Below the pieces are notes generated by a model that was given only the letters and a program-made list of their open reading frames with translations, did not search any database and was not told the DNA's origin. This document shows positions 31,829 to 45,509 of a stretch of DNA of 64,000 nucleotides, piece by piece. Location: the NCBI RefSeq assembly GCF_000801105.2, contig NC_079514.1, positions 10,788,001 through 10,852,000 on the forward strand. Direction: 5' to 3'. Both the position numbers and the translations under genes were made by a program. Origin of the DNA: Raphanus sativus. Its lineage: Eukaryota > Streptophyta > Magnoliopsida > Brassicales > Brassicaceae. Position 1 is the first letter of the stretch. The number at the start of each line of letters is the position of its first letter.

Positions 31829-34340
31829 TTGAAATGAATGATCTTCTCATATTTTTTTTTTCTTCATATAAACAAAGTTAAAGTGAAAAGAAAAAAAAAG
31901 TTTCATTTCTTTTATATGTCAGTGTTCTTGTAGAATTGTATCCTTTCGTACGTACCAATTCTTCAGTGGGGAAAAAAGGTTTTCCTCTTTTCTTAAGCAG
32001 TTTGAAATATATAATGAAGGCCTTTCCTTTTATATCAATGGTTCTGACTAGCCAATGTGGTTTTGGTTAGAATAGGCATGTGGTTTCGGTTAACACGGCC
32101 GGTTTTAGATACAGGCGGCCTTGGGCCTGGCCACTGGGTTAGTGAGTCTTATGGAATTGGGCCTAGCCACTGGGTTGGTGAGTCTTATGGACTTGGGCCT
32201 TGCTACCGGAAGTTCAATTACCAACCTATCTTTCAACTGATACCTTTTCTTTCACTTGTGGACATGGGCAGTATGTCTAAATAATATCACCTGATCTCTG
32301 CTTTAACACCGGTTCACCGAGCCGGCCGTTTCCTTTTATGTATCATACTTTCCCAGAAGTACTTTCTTGTGGTTTCCTACAATTCCCTCCGTATGTATCC
32401 ATATCATATTTTATTGTGTCAAATGAACTGGAGATGATGTGCCTTAGGGCCATCCGGTTCACCATATGTTTAACTGAATATGTTATCTGATGTTTATGAG
32501 ATTCACATAGTCTTTTCAGTGATCACTGATGAAGGTAGAGTTGTTTGTTTGCTTGACTATTTAGTTAATTCTAATTTTTTTTCTGGGCTGTTCAGCCCCC
32601 TCTCAAAACCCATTTGTTTGGGTGTATCAACATCGTTTATGACTATGTCAACTTTGTTGAAACTATTTTTTTGGACAAATGTTTTTTTTGTCAATATTCC
32701 GGCGGTTTTTCCAGGCAGTTGTCGGAGTGACCGGAGTTTGAAATCATTAGATTTTTGTTATAAATACTATGTGATTGTGTATCATATGTCAAAAAAACAA
32801 ATTGGATTGTATGATAAATGTTGGTCCAAAATCATTGAATTGGAAAACTTGTAAAACTTAACAATTTGACTATGTTTAAAAATTAGTAAATGTTCTACAT
32901 AAAAATAAGAGTTGAGAAAGCTTTTGTTTATATAAGGAGAAGTAAAATGATTCATGGCCATATAATTATACTATGGTATATTGGTGAAAAGTTATAATCG
33001 ATTAAAATATGTTTGCACATTAAACCGAGTTGACCAAATTAAATTTGGAATAAACTGCTTTGAAATTAAAAATTAATTTGATAAATAGACAACTAGTCTA
33101 GTACCCTAATAATTCTTTGGGTCAAATTCAAATTAATTTTATGATTCAAAAATATCTTTGCCTTGATTGTAAAAGATGTTACCATTGACTCTCATAACCA
33201 TCGATTGAAATTTAAGTATTTGAGTTAATGTGTACGTTTTATTTTCAAGTTTTTGCTTTGGAACAAAGCATATAAGAAGCACTTCTCCATACAGATTGAT
33301 AGACAAGCAACACAACAACAAAAAGAGTCTCCCATGTTGATCAGTTATGTATTTATTTATTTTTTTAAAAAATTGTGTCTGAGAATACAATACAAAATTA
33401 AGATTCGATAGATTCTGTTTTCGGTGATGGTAAACAGAAATAATACTGGAATTGTATCCTGAGAATCTGAGCGTTATAAGATCGTCACAGTATGGAGTAT
33501 TTAAAGATTTAAAGAAACATATTAATCATTTCGACTCTACAATTCTTGTTTAATCTTATATTTCGGTATTGTAGTTTTGAGTTTTATTCTTATTATTTTT
33601 ATGAATATCAGTTGTTTTCCATTGTAATGTAAGAAGGTTCATATACTTTCGTTTCAGAAATACAAGTAAAGATTATCCAAAGACTTCTCTTCTCGCACCA
33701 ACGTTCCTATCTTACGTTTTAGTGTATTTTTTATTGTTCATCTCACCGTCGAGCATGGTTTTGGTTGTAACCACTTAAACTTTTGAACTAAAAAGTTTAT
33801 ATTTAGTTCATAATACTCAGTAATTTGGTTTATAATCACAATTCTGACCCAAGTGGGTGAGACAAAAATGCGAAGGTCAAAGGCCATACAAACAATATAA
33901 GGCCTATAAAATCTCATATTCCGCTTGTTCACATACATTTTTGGAAATCGTTCAAGAATTCAAAGTTAGATTTTGGTTATTCTACTGCAACCAAAAGAAA
34001 AATACGTAGAACTTTATGTTACTAAGTTTTAGAAAGAAAAAAATTAGCTGGATCTTTGATCATTGTTTTCACAGGATATGTATGTCAATCATTTTATTAT
34101 ACATGGATTGTGTCAATCATTTTATTATACATGGAATAATAATCTCACGTTTTAAATATTAAATTTTCTTGACTGGTTGATAATGCAACTTTATAGTATT
34201 GCCCCATGTATTGCCTTGACACCCCCACATCGTTGTCTTTATAAGTAAGCTAGTTTTTTTCTTACGTTATCGTTATCTCCTTATGAAACGACAACGATCC
34301 TTTCGAAAGATCTGATACAAAAGGACACCATACATATACA
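31829..34340. other. Non-coding region with a short tandem repeat
   Basis: No gene is found. A 36-bp unit starting TTGGGCCTGGCCACTGGG is repeated at 32121 and 32157 with a third partial copy. A 28-29 bp direct repeat (GTCAATCATTTTATTATACA) lies near 34083-34132. Confidence 0.5.
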
Positions 34341-36175
34341 TCTCCTATATATTAATAGAAGATATTTTAAAAGTTATAATATATAATTTGTATTAATTAA
34401 AAAGTGTTCTACTGAGTTATCACGTAATTAAAATATTAATTTTATTTACATGGCATCTTAAGAATCAATCGATAGTTTTGTTAATTCAAAATTAAATTAC
34501 TAGAGAATATTATATTATATAGTATGTCTAGTATAAACTATTCATTTATCAAATTAAAATTTATTATCTATTTTTTCTTAAATAAAATCTACGTAATTAC
34601 ATAATGTGATTGATATATATATAACAATTAATTAATTTTAAATAATAAAGATTTACTAACAATCTATATACTTTCTATCACTTTGTTTAATTATTTCTTA
34701 TTAAAATAAATCACACAATTACATTAATCATATAATAAAAATTTAGATTTTTTTGTATATGTTGTATTTTGAATTTTTCAAAACGAGTACAAATTACTAA
34801 AACTGTTAAAAGTCTCATATAAACTTTTGTGATCAAAGTTTATTTTTTCTATGATAAAATACAATTATTATAAAACTATATGAATAAAATAATTTTATTT
34901 TAATAGGTGTTTATGTTAATATATATATATATATTTCATATCGTTTAAATTAAACTATATATCATATGAAAATACATACTTATATTTTGATATTTGCATT
35001 GAACATATATTGAAAATTTAATATTTTAATTTTTAAATCTTTATTTTTTTCTAAAAATAATTATAAATTATTGAAACCACTAAATGTCTCACATTGAAAC
35101 AAAATCCTTGGCGTAAATTTTGTTACACAAATATATAAATAATCATAAAATCATATGAGTAGAAACCTCATTTAATAATATATATATTAAAAAGTATACT
35201 ATATATCTATGTTAGTATCATTTAAATGAGGTTAAATCCGAGTCTATTAAAGATATAGACCTAATCCTCTGGGTAGGAGGTGCAGCCCACGACAGACCTT
35301 CTTCCGGGTTTTTATACAGACGTATCCACAGCCGTGGTGAGTAGGAAAATGTGTCTTAGTTTCCGCAGCAGGAGGATCAAATCCGGAATGTGTTTACATC
35401 CAAGACCCGTCCACTACCACTGGACCACAAAGCCCACTCAAAATTATAATTATATATCATATACAGTAGATAAGATTGATTGTTTTGATTTATTTAATAA
35501 GAGTGATCGTTTGATTTATATGCACATGTTAATTTATTACATATTAGTAACTGATTTCTTGGTTATTTAATATATAATTAATATTTTATTATTTCATAAC
35601 ATGTAGAAAAATATAAAATAAGTAATAAATATAAAATATTTATTTTGCACATGCGGAATCTTAACATAAATATGTATCTCTTTTAATAATCTTAAATATT
35701 AAACATTTTCTCAATCTAAGGCCAAAACAAAAGAACGAAATGAAAATAAACTTCAAAATCGATATTTATATCGAGCAATAACCAAAATGAAAAAGCGACA
35801 CAAAAAGAGAAAATATTAAAGATAGATAGGATTGACACGTGAACATAAACTTCTCATAACCATAATTAATTTTTAAATTACGAAATCATGATATAAAACA
35901 GACCTGACATAATTTCATTATAACCAAATAGTAGGTCTGGGATTCTTCGGCCTAAACGTTGGTTTTTATGTGATAAGTAACTTTTTGACGTAATATTTTT
36001 AAAAATGCGATCAGCTTATCAGTAAACAAATTATGTAATTAATAAAAAATTAAAAAATTGTTTAAAGGTCAAAAATATTAATTTGATCAACAATATAAAT
36101 TTTATTTTCTATATAATATTTCTTATATAATTTTCATGTAAATGCATCATGCGCAAAGTGCATGTGTTATCCTAG
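34341..36175 (+). mobile_element. Non-autonomous Helitron (1835 bp) with nested SINE
   Basis: The 5' end is TCTCCTATATATTAATAG after a host A (34340). The 3' end is a hairpin (ATGCGC-AAA-GTGCAT, 36149-36163), then 12 bases ending CTAG at 36175, then host T. These are the standard Helitron marks: 5' TC, 3' hairpin plus CTRR, and insertion between A and T. There is no Rep/helicase coding. A tRNA-derived SINE is inserted at about 35225-35434. Confidence 0.78.
35225..35434 (-). mobile_element. tRNA-derived SINE (minus strand), borders approximate
   Basis: On the minus strand an A box TGGTCCAGTGG (35417-35427) and a B box GGATTTGATCC (35374-35384) are spaced 43 bases apart, as in tRNA genes. The block is much more GC-rich than the surrounding Helitron. 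No clear target duplication was found, so the ends are estimates. Confidence 0.7.
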
Positions 36176-38750
36176 TATATGTTATAATTACAACATGCTC
36201 TTTTATTTTAAATACATGTTGAAAAAAACAATGATTTTTTCTATAAGAATGATCGAATCAAACAATAGATTAAATGTGATATTTGTGATTGTAATATAGA
36301 TATGAAAGTTATGATTAAAGTAGGGCCTCAATTATTTTGGCTCACATGCAAATTATGAGGTGTAAGGATAAAAAAAAATGTCTTTCTATTAGTCTTCAAA
36401 ACACAAATGATCAACTCGTAAACGTCTGTTATTTTATTTGAAAATTCTCGAGAATCCTTTGTATTTATTTCTCATTCAACAATCAACTTTGGCGGAAATA
36501 TTAAACTAGTAGTCTTTCTTGGCTTTGTATATCATCGGTTTGTCTCTTTCCATAAATAACTATGAAATATACAAATTACTATAAAATGATAACGTCCGCA
36601 TACTATTGGTTGATTTGATACATTGTGTAATTATTTTTTTTTTGACCAATTGTGTAATTCTATTAACACGGTAATGAGTTTTACCCAGTGCATATATCTA
36701 AGATAGTTGCTCAATATAGGAGAGAAAGAAATAATCATAAACGAATTAGAACTAAAAGATAGCATCATAAACTTGAAAATTAAAGGGTCGGACCGAAAAT
36801 ATAGGTATCAGACAGAGAGAAGCCATATAGGCGTCTGTCCATCTAATAATAGCCGACAATATATCGAAGTCATTTTCATCTCTTCTTTTGATTTTGGCTG
36901 ACGGGAAAACTATATAATTGCTCACAGAGTCACATCATTTTCGTCAGGCTCGAATCGATACTCACATATCCAACAAAGTCCATGATCATGACCATCATAT
37001 CACCAAACGCTAAAGCATTTCAAAATTACCTTAAACATATTTACATTATTCTACTAGTCTTGACAAGTTAAATTGCGCTAAACTTATTTGTCCTTGACTA
37101 AAATAAAATCTTAAATCTATATTAGCTTTTCTTTAAAAATTAAATACTATTTGCTTGCTCTATTTTATCTCTTGCATGGCTTTTCCAGTTTTATCAACAC
37201 TATCTCAGTAAGAAGGGTCCCTTATTCTGCAACTATATGACTTTTTGTGCACCATTAAAAAAATGCACCAACACAAAAGCTGCCCTCGTGTGAATTATAT
37301 TGGGATATTGTCAGAAGAGTACACACCTTCGAAAATCGTATTTCAACACCTCATAAAAAAGGGTCCTTATACGCGCATGGCTTCTTTTTATTCTTTTTGA
37401 AAACGATGATAATAAATCGAAATGTAGAGTAATTTGTAAACTTGTAATTGTTTATGTTAATTTCTTAGAAATTGAGGGTTTGAGTCTTTGAGACAACTGA
37501 AAAACCCTTTACTCAGTTACAGAAATCTCAACATTTATTAATAAGCTGATTGATGAATGACGATCACAGCAACAAAAATATGATTTATCGTCTATGAAAG
37601 TTTAAAAATCGTTTATGAAGAAAAACATTTTCAGTTAAATTAATTAGTTAAGACATTGAAGAATAACAAGATGCAATATAATCTATTCTTGCATGCACAT
37701 AAACTCTGAACTCACAGATTGGTCTTTACATGATCTCTACTTATATATATATATAGTTACAAAAAAAATATATATACATATATATATTATATATATATAT
37801 ATATTATATATATATATATATATATTACATTCTTCAACTTTCACGAGTCAATTTTTGTGGGAAATCGAGGTCTTAGTCAATTTAGTAGTAAAAACATTGA
37901 GTATGGGAACTGTACACAAGCGAAGCACACATCTCTCTCTAAATATAGGAGACAACGATGGACTTCCATTCTAAGATGAATTGTCCCATTCAGCACAGAT
38001 TCTTGCTTATAATTGTCCCGCATAGGCTAAATGATCGTTTTCAACCCAAATAATTTTAGTCATATCTTCTTATATATCAACTTCAATAATTTTTTTAAGA
38101 AATTGCATGAACTTTTATGATAATTCTGAGGTACTTAATTTCCCATTTCATAAATAGACATATTTTATTCTTGTAGTGTAACCAATTTTTTGTTTCAAAT
38201 TAGTTTCTATAATAACTTCAATAACTATTCGTAATTTCTTGAAATACTAATATGGTCGATCGGTATACCTGTAATAAAAATAATATAGCCAAAAACTGAA
38301 TATTATTTGATGCTCTAATAACAAAATAAAAAAAGGTCTTTCGGTTCATTTGTTCACGCATGCATCTCGTTGTCTGGAATCACTTTTCGAAGAAGTCTCC
38401 ACTCCAGCTAGGTTCTATTAACATATCCTTCAAGAGAAAAAACACTATCCACTTCGACCGGGACATGTTTACTTTACTTTCTAGGTTTTTTTTATAAATC
38501 GTGAACATAACTTAGTATAGATGTAGATAAAATGAGGTAAACTGTAATGTCAAAGTGATTTGATAAGAAGAAGAAAATGGAATACATCTTAGCACAAAAA
38601 AAAAAACGAGCAGAGAATTTACACAGCCAAACATAAAAATTGTTCTAAGAAAACATATAAAAACATACTTACACACATGCAGAATATTAATCAAGTAAAC
38701 TCGGATCCTTGAATGTGAAATAGAAATTGAAGAAATACTAATTACACTCA
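36176..38750. other. AT-rich non-coding region
   Basis: No gene seen. It contains an imperfect TA microsatellite at 37742-37828. The ORF overlapping that repeat is an artefact of the TA run. Confidence 0.45.
37742..37828. repeat. TA-rich microsatellite
   Basis: Interrupted (TA)n tracts separated by a short A run. Confidence 0.9.
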
Positions 38751-40041
38751 CTAGCATATGTTAACTAATCTAAGCTTCTGATCAAACGCCATGATATTAG
38801 GTTTTTGAAGACTTCTACCGTAAAACTCCACGTCAGCATCATGTAGTAATGTGGCAGCTCTTTCATTTGGTGATGGCGATGATGATATTGATCTCCAGTA
38901 GTACTTGGCAATGTCTGGCTTCACTTCTGCTTCAAAAACCAGTTTCTGAGCTTTGGTTATGGTCTGTGTAATGAAGAATCTCTGGTGCCCATGACTTCAT
39001 GTCTTGGTGAGGATGCTGATCTAATAATATATTATTATATTATTAGTATTCGTGATTTGGGTAGCTTCTGTGTAATGATTACCAAAGAAAGCACTGTAGA
39101 TACTGTTGCTATGAGATGGAACTGTGTTGTTGCAGTAGTTGAGTTCCCAGTTGTTTGGAATAGGATTGAAGTTTGAAGTCATTGGTGTCGGAGATGATGA
39201 CGTGGACATTGATGAGATCAAAGATACGATCTGGTCTGAAACCGTTTGGGTAGAACTTGAACTGAAGCAAAAACTCAGCGTTTTGATTACCCGTGGTCGG
39301 GGTCGCCGGGTACCCCAGGGACCTGTTTGTGATAAGACGACCATCGACTGATCATGGTTGTTTATCGAAGCCGTTGACTTTACTACTTCCGAAGTATTTA
39401 ATGACGTCAGCTTCTGATCTATGACGTTATGAGTCTGAAGTTCGCTTATTATTGGTTTATGTGTTGTTGGATCAATGCCTTTTCTTCTCAGCTTCTTCTT
39501 AAGACAAGAGTTCCAAAAGTTTTTGATCTCGTTGTCTGTTCTTCCTGGTAACCGAGTTGCGATCTGAGACCATCTACACAATTCAAAATGGATTCAAAAT
39601 ATATTTCAAAAAAAAATATATATATATATATATATTTATATGAATTGAAAAGCTCTCTATATATATGTATAAGTCTGTAACCTGTTGCCTAACGCAGCAT
39701 GGAGCTCAATGATCAAGCTTTCTTCGTCTTGAGAGAAAGCTCCTCTCTTTAAGTCTGGTCTCAAATAGTTTATCCACCTCAGCCTACAACTCTTTCCACA
39801 TCTCTGCAAACCTATACGATCATACCAATGCATATATACAAACATTATAATGATATATATTACAATTTTGAGCTTTTCAAAGACGAGAGGAGATGAGGAA
39901 AAACAAAACCTGCGAGTTTGGGAACAGAACTCCAACAGCCATGACCATGTCTTGTTATGTAATTGAGAAGTTTTCATCTTCTTCAGGAGACCAAAGGCCT
40001 TTTCTAAGCTTTTGCTTATAACAACAAGAATGCCTTCCCAT
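38751..40041 (-). pseudogene. MYB86: R2R3-MYB gene of the MYB61/MYB86 group, broken by indels
   Basis: Minus-strand exons are 39910-40041, 39682-39811 and 38751-39573, with GT..AG borders placed as in the family. Exon 1 begins [20 protein letters not shown], but one A is missing from a homopolymer at plus 39971-39974, so the frame stops within R2. Exon 2 encodes [20 protein letters not shown] with the R3 start, and exon 3 starts [20 protein letters not shown]. Exon 3 also has a 1-base loss near 39315 compensated by a gain near 39270, a frame break in the AT run near 39025-39040 and an extra base near 38940; beyond these the typical C-terminal blocks (DMKSWAPEILHY, VKPDIAKYYWRS) are readable in shifted frames. 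The family controls wall formation and related traits. Neighbouring genes are clean, so this is probably a true pseudogene, though assembly error is possible. Confidence 0.87.
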
Positions 40042-41774
40042 CTAAGCTTTTGCTATAGATTGTTGCAGACAGGCAGGGAGTTTACGATCTGTGCAGGTAT
40101 AAGGTCGAAGAAGGACTGAGAGAAAATGTGATTGGCGACTTCTGGTGTAACACTTTTGTTTTATAATCGCTGGGTGAATTAATTGACACCTTTGATATGG
40201 GACCACAATATATAGAGAAACCAAGATGAACTAAAAAGTAAAAACCTAGTTAAAATTATTTGATTCCTTTACAAAATAGAAAGACCTCATGGTTATTACT
40301 TTAGAGATAAACTCGTGAATTATTATTACCTTTTCTCAAAAGCTAGATACAGGATAAAGTCTGTTCCAAAAAATTTAAAAAATAAAGACATATATATTGG
40401 CTAAAAATAAAAATTTCTCTTCAATTAAAAAGGAAGCATGATCGTATTTTGATTATATAAATAGTACTACCTTCGTTTTATTATGAATGTGAATTATAGT
40501 TTTCCACATACAAGCATATTAAAACTCTTATTGTATCCTTAATGTTATGAATTAACTGGAGTCATACTAGCCGACACAAACTGGTGTATTAATTTTTAAA
40601 ATAATTTTTGGAAAACAAATAAAATTAACAAGTGAAGATTATATATGTTTGATGGTTAAAATAAAAGATAAAAACGAAAAGAGAAAAGTTAACTAAGCGA
40701 AACTACGCTAGTTGATTAAATTGATGTTAGTTTGGGATACAATATTCCTAGTTAGAATAATCATTTGCTAAGTATGATTATTTTATTTTTATACATCCGA
40801 CATAAATATTACAAACAATTGGTCTCAAACCTACAAAAATTTGCCTAAATTTCAGAATTCTAGTATATAGCAGAAAACTCAATAAAGTAAAAAAGAAAAG
40901 GGGAATCCATCGGTCAACAGCAGACTCATTTTCCATGAAAGCATTGTACGAATCTAAAATTATTTGTCCCCTTAAAAATACGATAATTCACTATTTTTCT
41001 GGTTTGACAAAGAAATTTATTATTATGGTACTTTTTTTGTTTTTATTATAGTTTTCCTACTTTGATCTCGAAAGAGATACCTTGATGTCCAGAGAATGTA
41101 AAAGAGTTTAAGTACGCAAAGTGATAATGGGAAAATAGCAATAAATGTTTTCACTATGCAATAATTGGCCGCCTAATTAATTTACACAGACATTCTCTAA
41201 AATTATTACTTACACATATTCGTGTAGATTAAACAAATACTAATAAATCTCTTGTTTAGTTTGCAACTATTAAAATAAAAGTAATTTAATTTAATACTAT
41301 TAATTATTTAAAGTAAAGGCAAGAAAAATATTTAATAAAAAATATTTGCATTGAATAATTCACTGACATTTTTAAACAAAATAAAAAGCTAAAATAACAT
41401 TTTTTATAAAATAAAGAAAATAGTTACCAGATATAATATATAAGTTTCTTGGAGTATCTTTGTTTGTAGAAATGAAAATAAGTATTTTGACAATTTAATA
41501 TAATTTATTTATATAATTATTTTTTAAAGATTGAACTTTTTTCGAAAAAGAATTTAAGCTACTTTTCGATTTGTGCCTGTCATGCTTGTGTATGGTGCAT
41601 GCTAGTCTTCTTTTTGTATCGTTCTAATTTTATTGTATGTTCCAGAAAGAAGAGTTTGAGCTATTTTTAAAAAGAATTTTGATTTATTCTAGTGATGAAA
41701 TGTCTATTTACATATGATCAATGGAGTTACTTGTGGATAGTTAAATTAGGAGATTGATTAACGTGTAAATAAAA
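40042..41774. other. Non-coding region upstream of the MYB pseudogene
   Basis: It would include the old MYB promoter. No gene is seen. A block near 40469 (CTACCTTCGTTTTATTATGA) resembles one end of a Stowaway-type MITE, without a matching second end. Confidence 0.4.
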
Positions 41775-43302
41775 CTAGATTTTGACCCGCGCTTCGAAAG
41801 CGCGGGTATTATTTTTTACTTTTATGAAATATATTATTTGTTTGTAATTATTGAACATATTTATTTTAGTAAAATTTTCTTTATAATAAATTTGACACAC
41901 ATAGTGTCTCTGGTAAACTATGTGTTTCTCTGACTTTGTTTTATTCCCTCTCCAATCAACATATCGAAGCGCGGATATTATTTTTTACTTTTATGAAATA
42001 TATTATTTGTTTGTAATTATTGAATGTATTTATCTTAGTAAAAATTTCTTTATAATAAATTTGACATATAGAGTGTCTCTGGTAAACTATGTATTTATCT
42101 GGCTTTATTTTATTCCTTCTCCAATCAACATATTTATTTGGCTTGTTGTTAAATAAATGATTTTAGAACGCAACTGTTTACTTTGATATTTTGTTTAAAC
42201 AATGTGACATATTTTTGTATTAATTGTGTTCAATTAAATATTTACATTGTAATTTAAATTTGTATACAAATCAACATATTTGTGTAGTTTGTTATTAAAA
42301 AAATGATTTGAATCCAAATGTAAGTACTCTTATAGTGATTTTTCAGTTCATATAATTTTTTTAAAATATATTTATTTCAACTGAACCAATTAATATTTTG
42401 TTAAATTGGCCCGTGAAATATATTTTTATACATCGATATTCAAAAGATCTGGTAACTAACGATACTCAAAAGATCTGGACCGAATCAGGTTATATGGTTA
42501 TTTTTGTTACAAATATCCGAACCCGTTTTAGATACATTGGTTATTTAGATATTTTTAGGTTCCTATACATCAGAACCGAATTCATCCAGATCTAGAATGA
42601 TCCAACTCAAATCCACACATAAGTTTATAATATTCAAGCGGGACTTGGTTACCAAAAAAAAAAGGATACCCGAAAAGAACAACATGTACCTAAATAGACA
42701 GATAATGTTCATGTCTAAATGATTATATAAATTAATAAAAAACTGTTTTATGTGTTTTGCTAAATTAAGTGAAATAGAAAGAGTTTTTTTTATCAAGTAA
42801 AATAATTATATGGAGTGGAAAATTAAGTGACAATAAATGTAGGACATTTTAAGTATTTTGATTTAAGTTATTATTTTATTCACAAAACATATTTTTGAAC
42901 TATGTTTTTGGGTACGTAATTTTCCACCGATTGTAACTAAAATAAAAATATTTTAGTAAAATAAAATAAACCAAATGTTTAATCATATGTAAAACCTAAT
43001 TATTTAGCATTTTTGATTTTATAATTGGCACAAAGTTAATATTGATTAACTAATAAATAAAAATATGCACTATATATTATTATTATGGTAATATAATTAA
43101 TGATGTAATTTATTATTAAGGTAATATAATTAATTAAATTGTTAAACTAAGTGAAATATGGAAACACAATTAATAGATACTACTATTCAAGTTTCCAAAC
43201 ACTCCATTTTTTATAGCTATAACCAAACACACCAATTTTTTTATTAATCTTATCCAAGTATCCAAACGCACCGAATTTGTACTTCACCTTTAATAAGATA
43301 GA
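41775..43302 (-). mobile_element. Non-autonomous Helitron (1528 bp)
   Basis: On the minus strand the 5' end is TCTATCTTATTAAAGGTG (reading from 43302) and the 3' end is the perfect hairpin CCCGCGCTT-TCG-AAGCGCGGG followed by TCAAAATCTAG, ending at 41775. The host bases are A at 41774 and T at 43303, the AT target of Helitrons. A 169-bp internal tandem duplication lies next to the 3' end. There is no coding capacity. Confidence 0.87.
41797..42134. repeat. 169-bp tandem duplication inside the Helitron
   Basis: The block with TATTATTTTTTACTTTTATG occurs at 41807 and 41976, and similarity continues through CCAATCAACATAT at the end of both copies. The second copy begins with a worn part of the 3' hairpin (CGAAGCGCGG), so the terminal hairpin was partly duplicated too. 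Confidence 0.88.
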
Positions 43303-44811
43303 TAACTAGAAGTTTCAATTTCAAACATGTTTCTACACGAGAGCAACATTACGTGTTTAGAAACGTATATTATGATACATATGCATTCTCATTATTATCG
43401 TATTATAGGAAAGAGAAAGATGGGTTTTTACTAAATAAATCATAATTGGCTGAACACGTATATATTATATGTATAAAGCTACTAGTTTTAGCCGAGTCTC
43501 AATAAATATATAAAATCATCAGCATAATTGAAGGATATCACTACTACAACCGAAAAAAACACTCAATCCCTTGCATATCCAATCTGTCTAATTGTACATA
43601 TTTGTTTTAACAAGAAGAAATCGCGTAGTTTACCTATATCCAATCATAACGTGACAATCATTTTGTCCTATGTATATCATTTACACATTTTAAACAATTT
43701 TTTTATTTATTTGTTAAACCTGAAGTTTCTTTAGCAATTCGAAGTTATCTTACAAAAAGTTATTAAATCTGACGTTTTATTTGTTTTTCCACACATTTTA
43801 CAGAGGCAAGATTAGCAAAAGGTAGATTAGTGTGATACATCTCGATAAATATAATTGCATAAGTAGATTGCTTTTACATAATCATTTAAAAGTAAAAAAA
43901 AATACGCAGGAGAAAAAAAGTACGTAGGAGAAGCAGACGAAGTACGGATTATAAATATCCACATATTGACATATACTATATCACTATTGAACTTACAAAA
44001 ACACTTAATGCGCTGAAAGTATATGGGTATATTTTTTTTTTTGATCAAAGTATATGGGTATATTTTTTTTTGATCAAAGTATATGGGTATATATTTAATG
44101 TTTGTGTGTATAGAAAGTCGCGGTGATGTTTTTGTAGTATGGTTTCTAACGGAAACACAAAAGAATCGCCGCCTTCCAAATGCTCTTCCAAATGATTGAG
44201 CATTTAAAATTCTCAAGTTGGAGAGAGGTTGACATTGACTTTGTTTTATCTTCGAGAAGCCATGTTCATGAGAGTAGGATTTGCATGCTTCTTTCGAGGT
44301 CCTAGAGGAATATTATTCAACATAAAAGTATGGACAAAGATGTGAAAGATCAACATCTATAAAAACAAGAACAAGAAAAAATACAGAAAGATTAAAAAGG
44401 ATAATTTTAGGTCAAATGTTTGGCCGTTAAGTAGATAGCCGTATGATCCAACAGTTATGCTAAAGCGGTCAGATAGAGCCACTACCAGAAATGAGCTGTA
44501 ATTAATCATGCAATATGTTGGAGGAAAAAAGTAGTAAGGTTATACCCAAAGCATTGATATTCTTTAGCTTATCTTTGACAATAATGCATAAAAATACAAG
44601 GAAACAGAAAGAATATGCACATCTTTACGCGTAGAAAGTTAATGAGATTAGTAAAACTCATCGTCATCTATATATCCATACGTCGTTTCACATATTATAT
44701 TCATAATGTAAATCTTCATTTGCACTAATTATTGCCGAGTTATCTAGCTGCAAAATGAAGATTTTAGTGTTGGATGGTATGGAAAAGGATATTGGAATCA
44801 ATGCCAAAACA

Positions 44812-44862
<51 letters not shown>

Positions 44863-45509
44863 TAAAATTCAAAACTAACATGTCAATCACACAATTGTTA
44901 CATGTTTTCAAACGCTCACAAATAGTATAAAAACAACAAACAATGATGAAAACATAAAATGGAGACGAATGGAAGATGCGGAAATTAAAGTGAGAGCATC
45001 ATTTGTAGTAGAATGATGATTGCAAAAGTGGGACAAAAACAGAAAACTCATGATTTGGTCACACGAATATATATATAGATATATACACATTTCCTTCTTC
45101 TAATAAGTACAAAGAAAGTTTTCTTATTAGAGAGGTAATACCATACGAATGTAGTGAAGAAAGAGACTGATGAAACATCACTCTCGTGTCCAATTCCAGA
45201 ATGTGTGTGGCACCAAGCTTTTTTTCTGCTTAGAACAATATCAATTGTGTTAGCATTAATCTAGTTTTTAGATTAGTCCTATTATATGCTTTTACAAGGT
45301 TTAGATTAGTCCTATTATGCTTTTACAAGTTTTTAAAATATTTTTTGGACTTGTCTAAGCAATTCGGCTCGTTTAAGCACCTTAGATTTTAAGTTTCATA
45401 ACTTGTAATCTTCTTTTCGTTACAAGTTAATGATATTAACATTTATAACAAAAAAGCTTTTGTTTTCTCGTCTTTTTTTCAAGAATACCAATATTGCTTT
45501 ATCTTTTTA
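43303..45509. other. Non-coding region with simple and short tandem repeats
   Basis: No gene is supported. It contains a 29-31 bp unit (AAAGTATATGGGTATAT plus a T run and GATC) in three copies at 44016, 44047 and 44076, and an (AT)n microsatellite at about 44819-44861. Confidence 0.5.
44819..44861. repeat. AT microsatellite
   Basis: About 21 uninterrupted AT units. Confidence 0.95.

Noticed and set aside
32057..32284. 75-codon ORF with repeated SESYG(I/L)GP units
   Set aside because: The repeat is a 36-bp DNA tandem repeat (a multiple of three), which by itself keeps a frame open; no other support for a gene.
37693..37974. 93-codon ORF across a TA microsatellite
   Set aside because: The open frame arises from the TA repeat, which codes alternating Tyr/Ile without stops; no protein family features.
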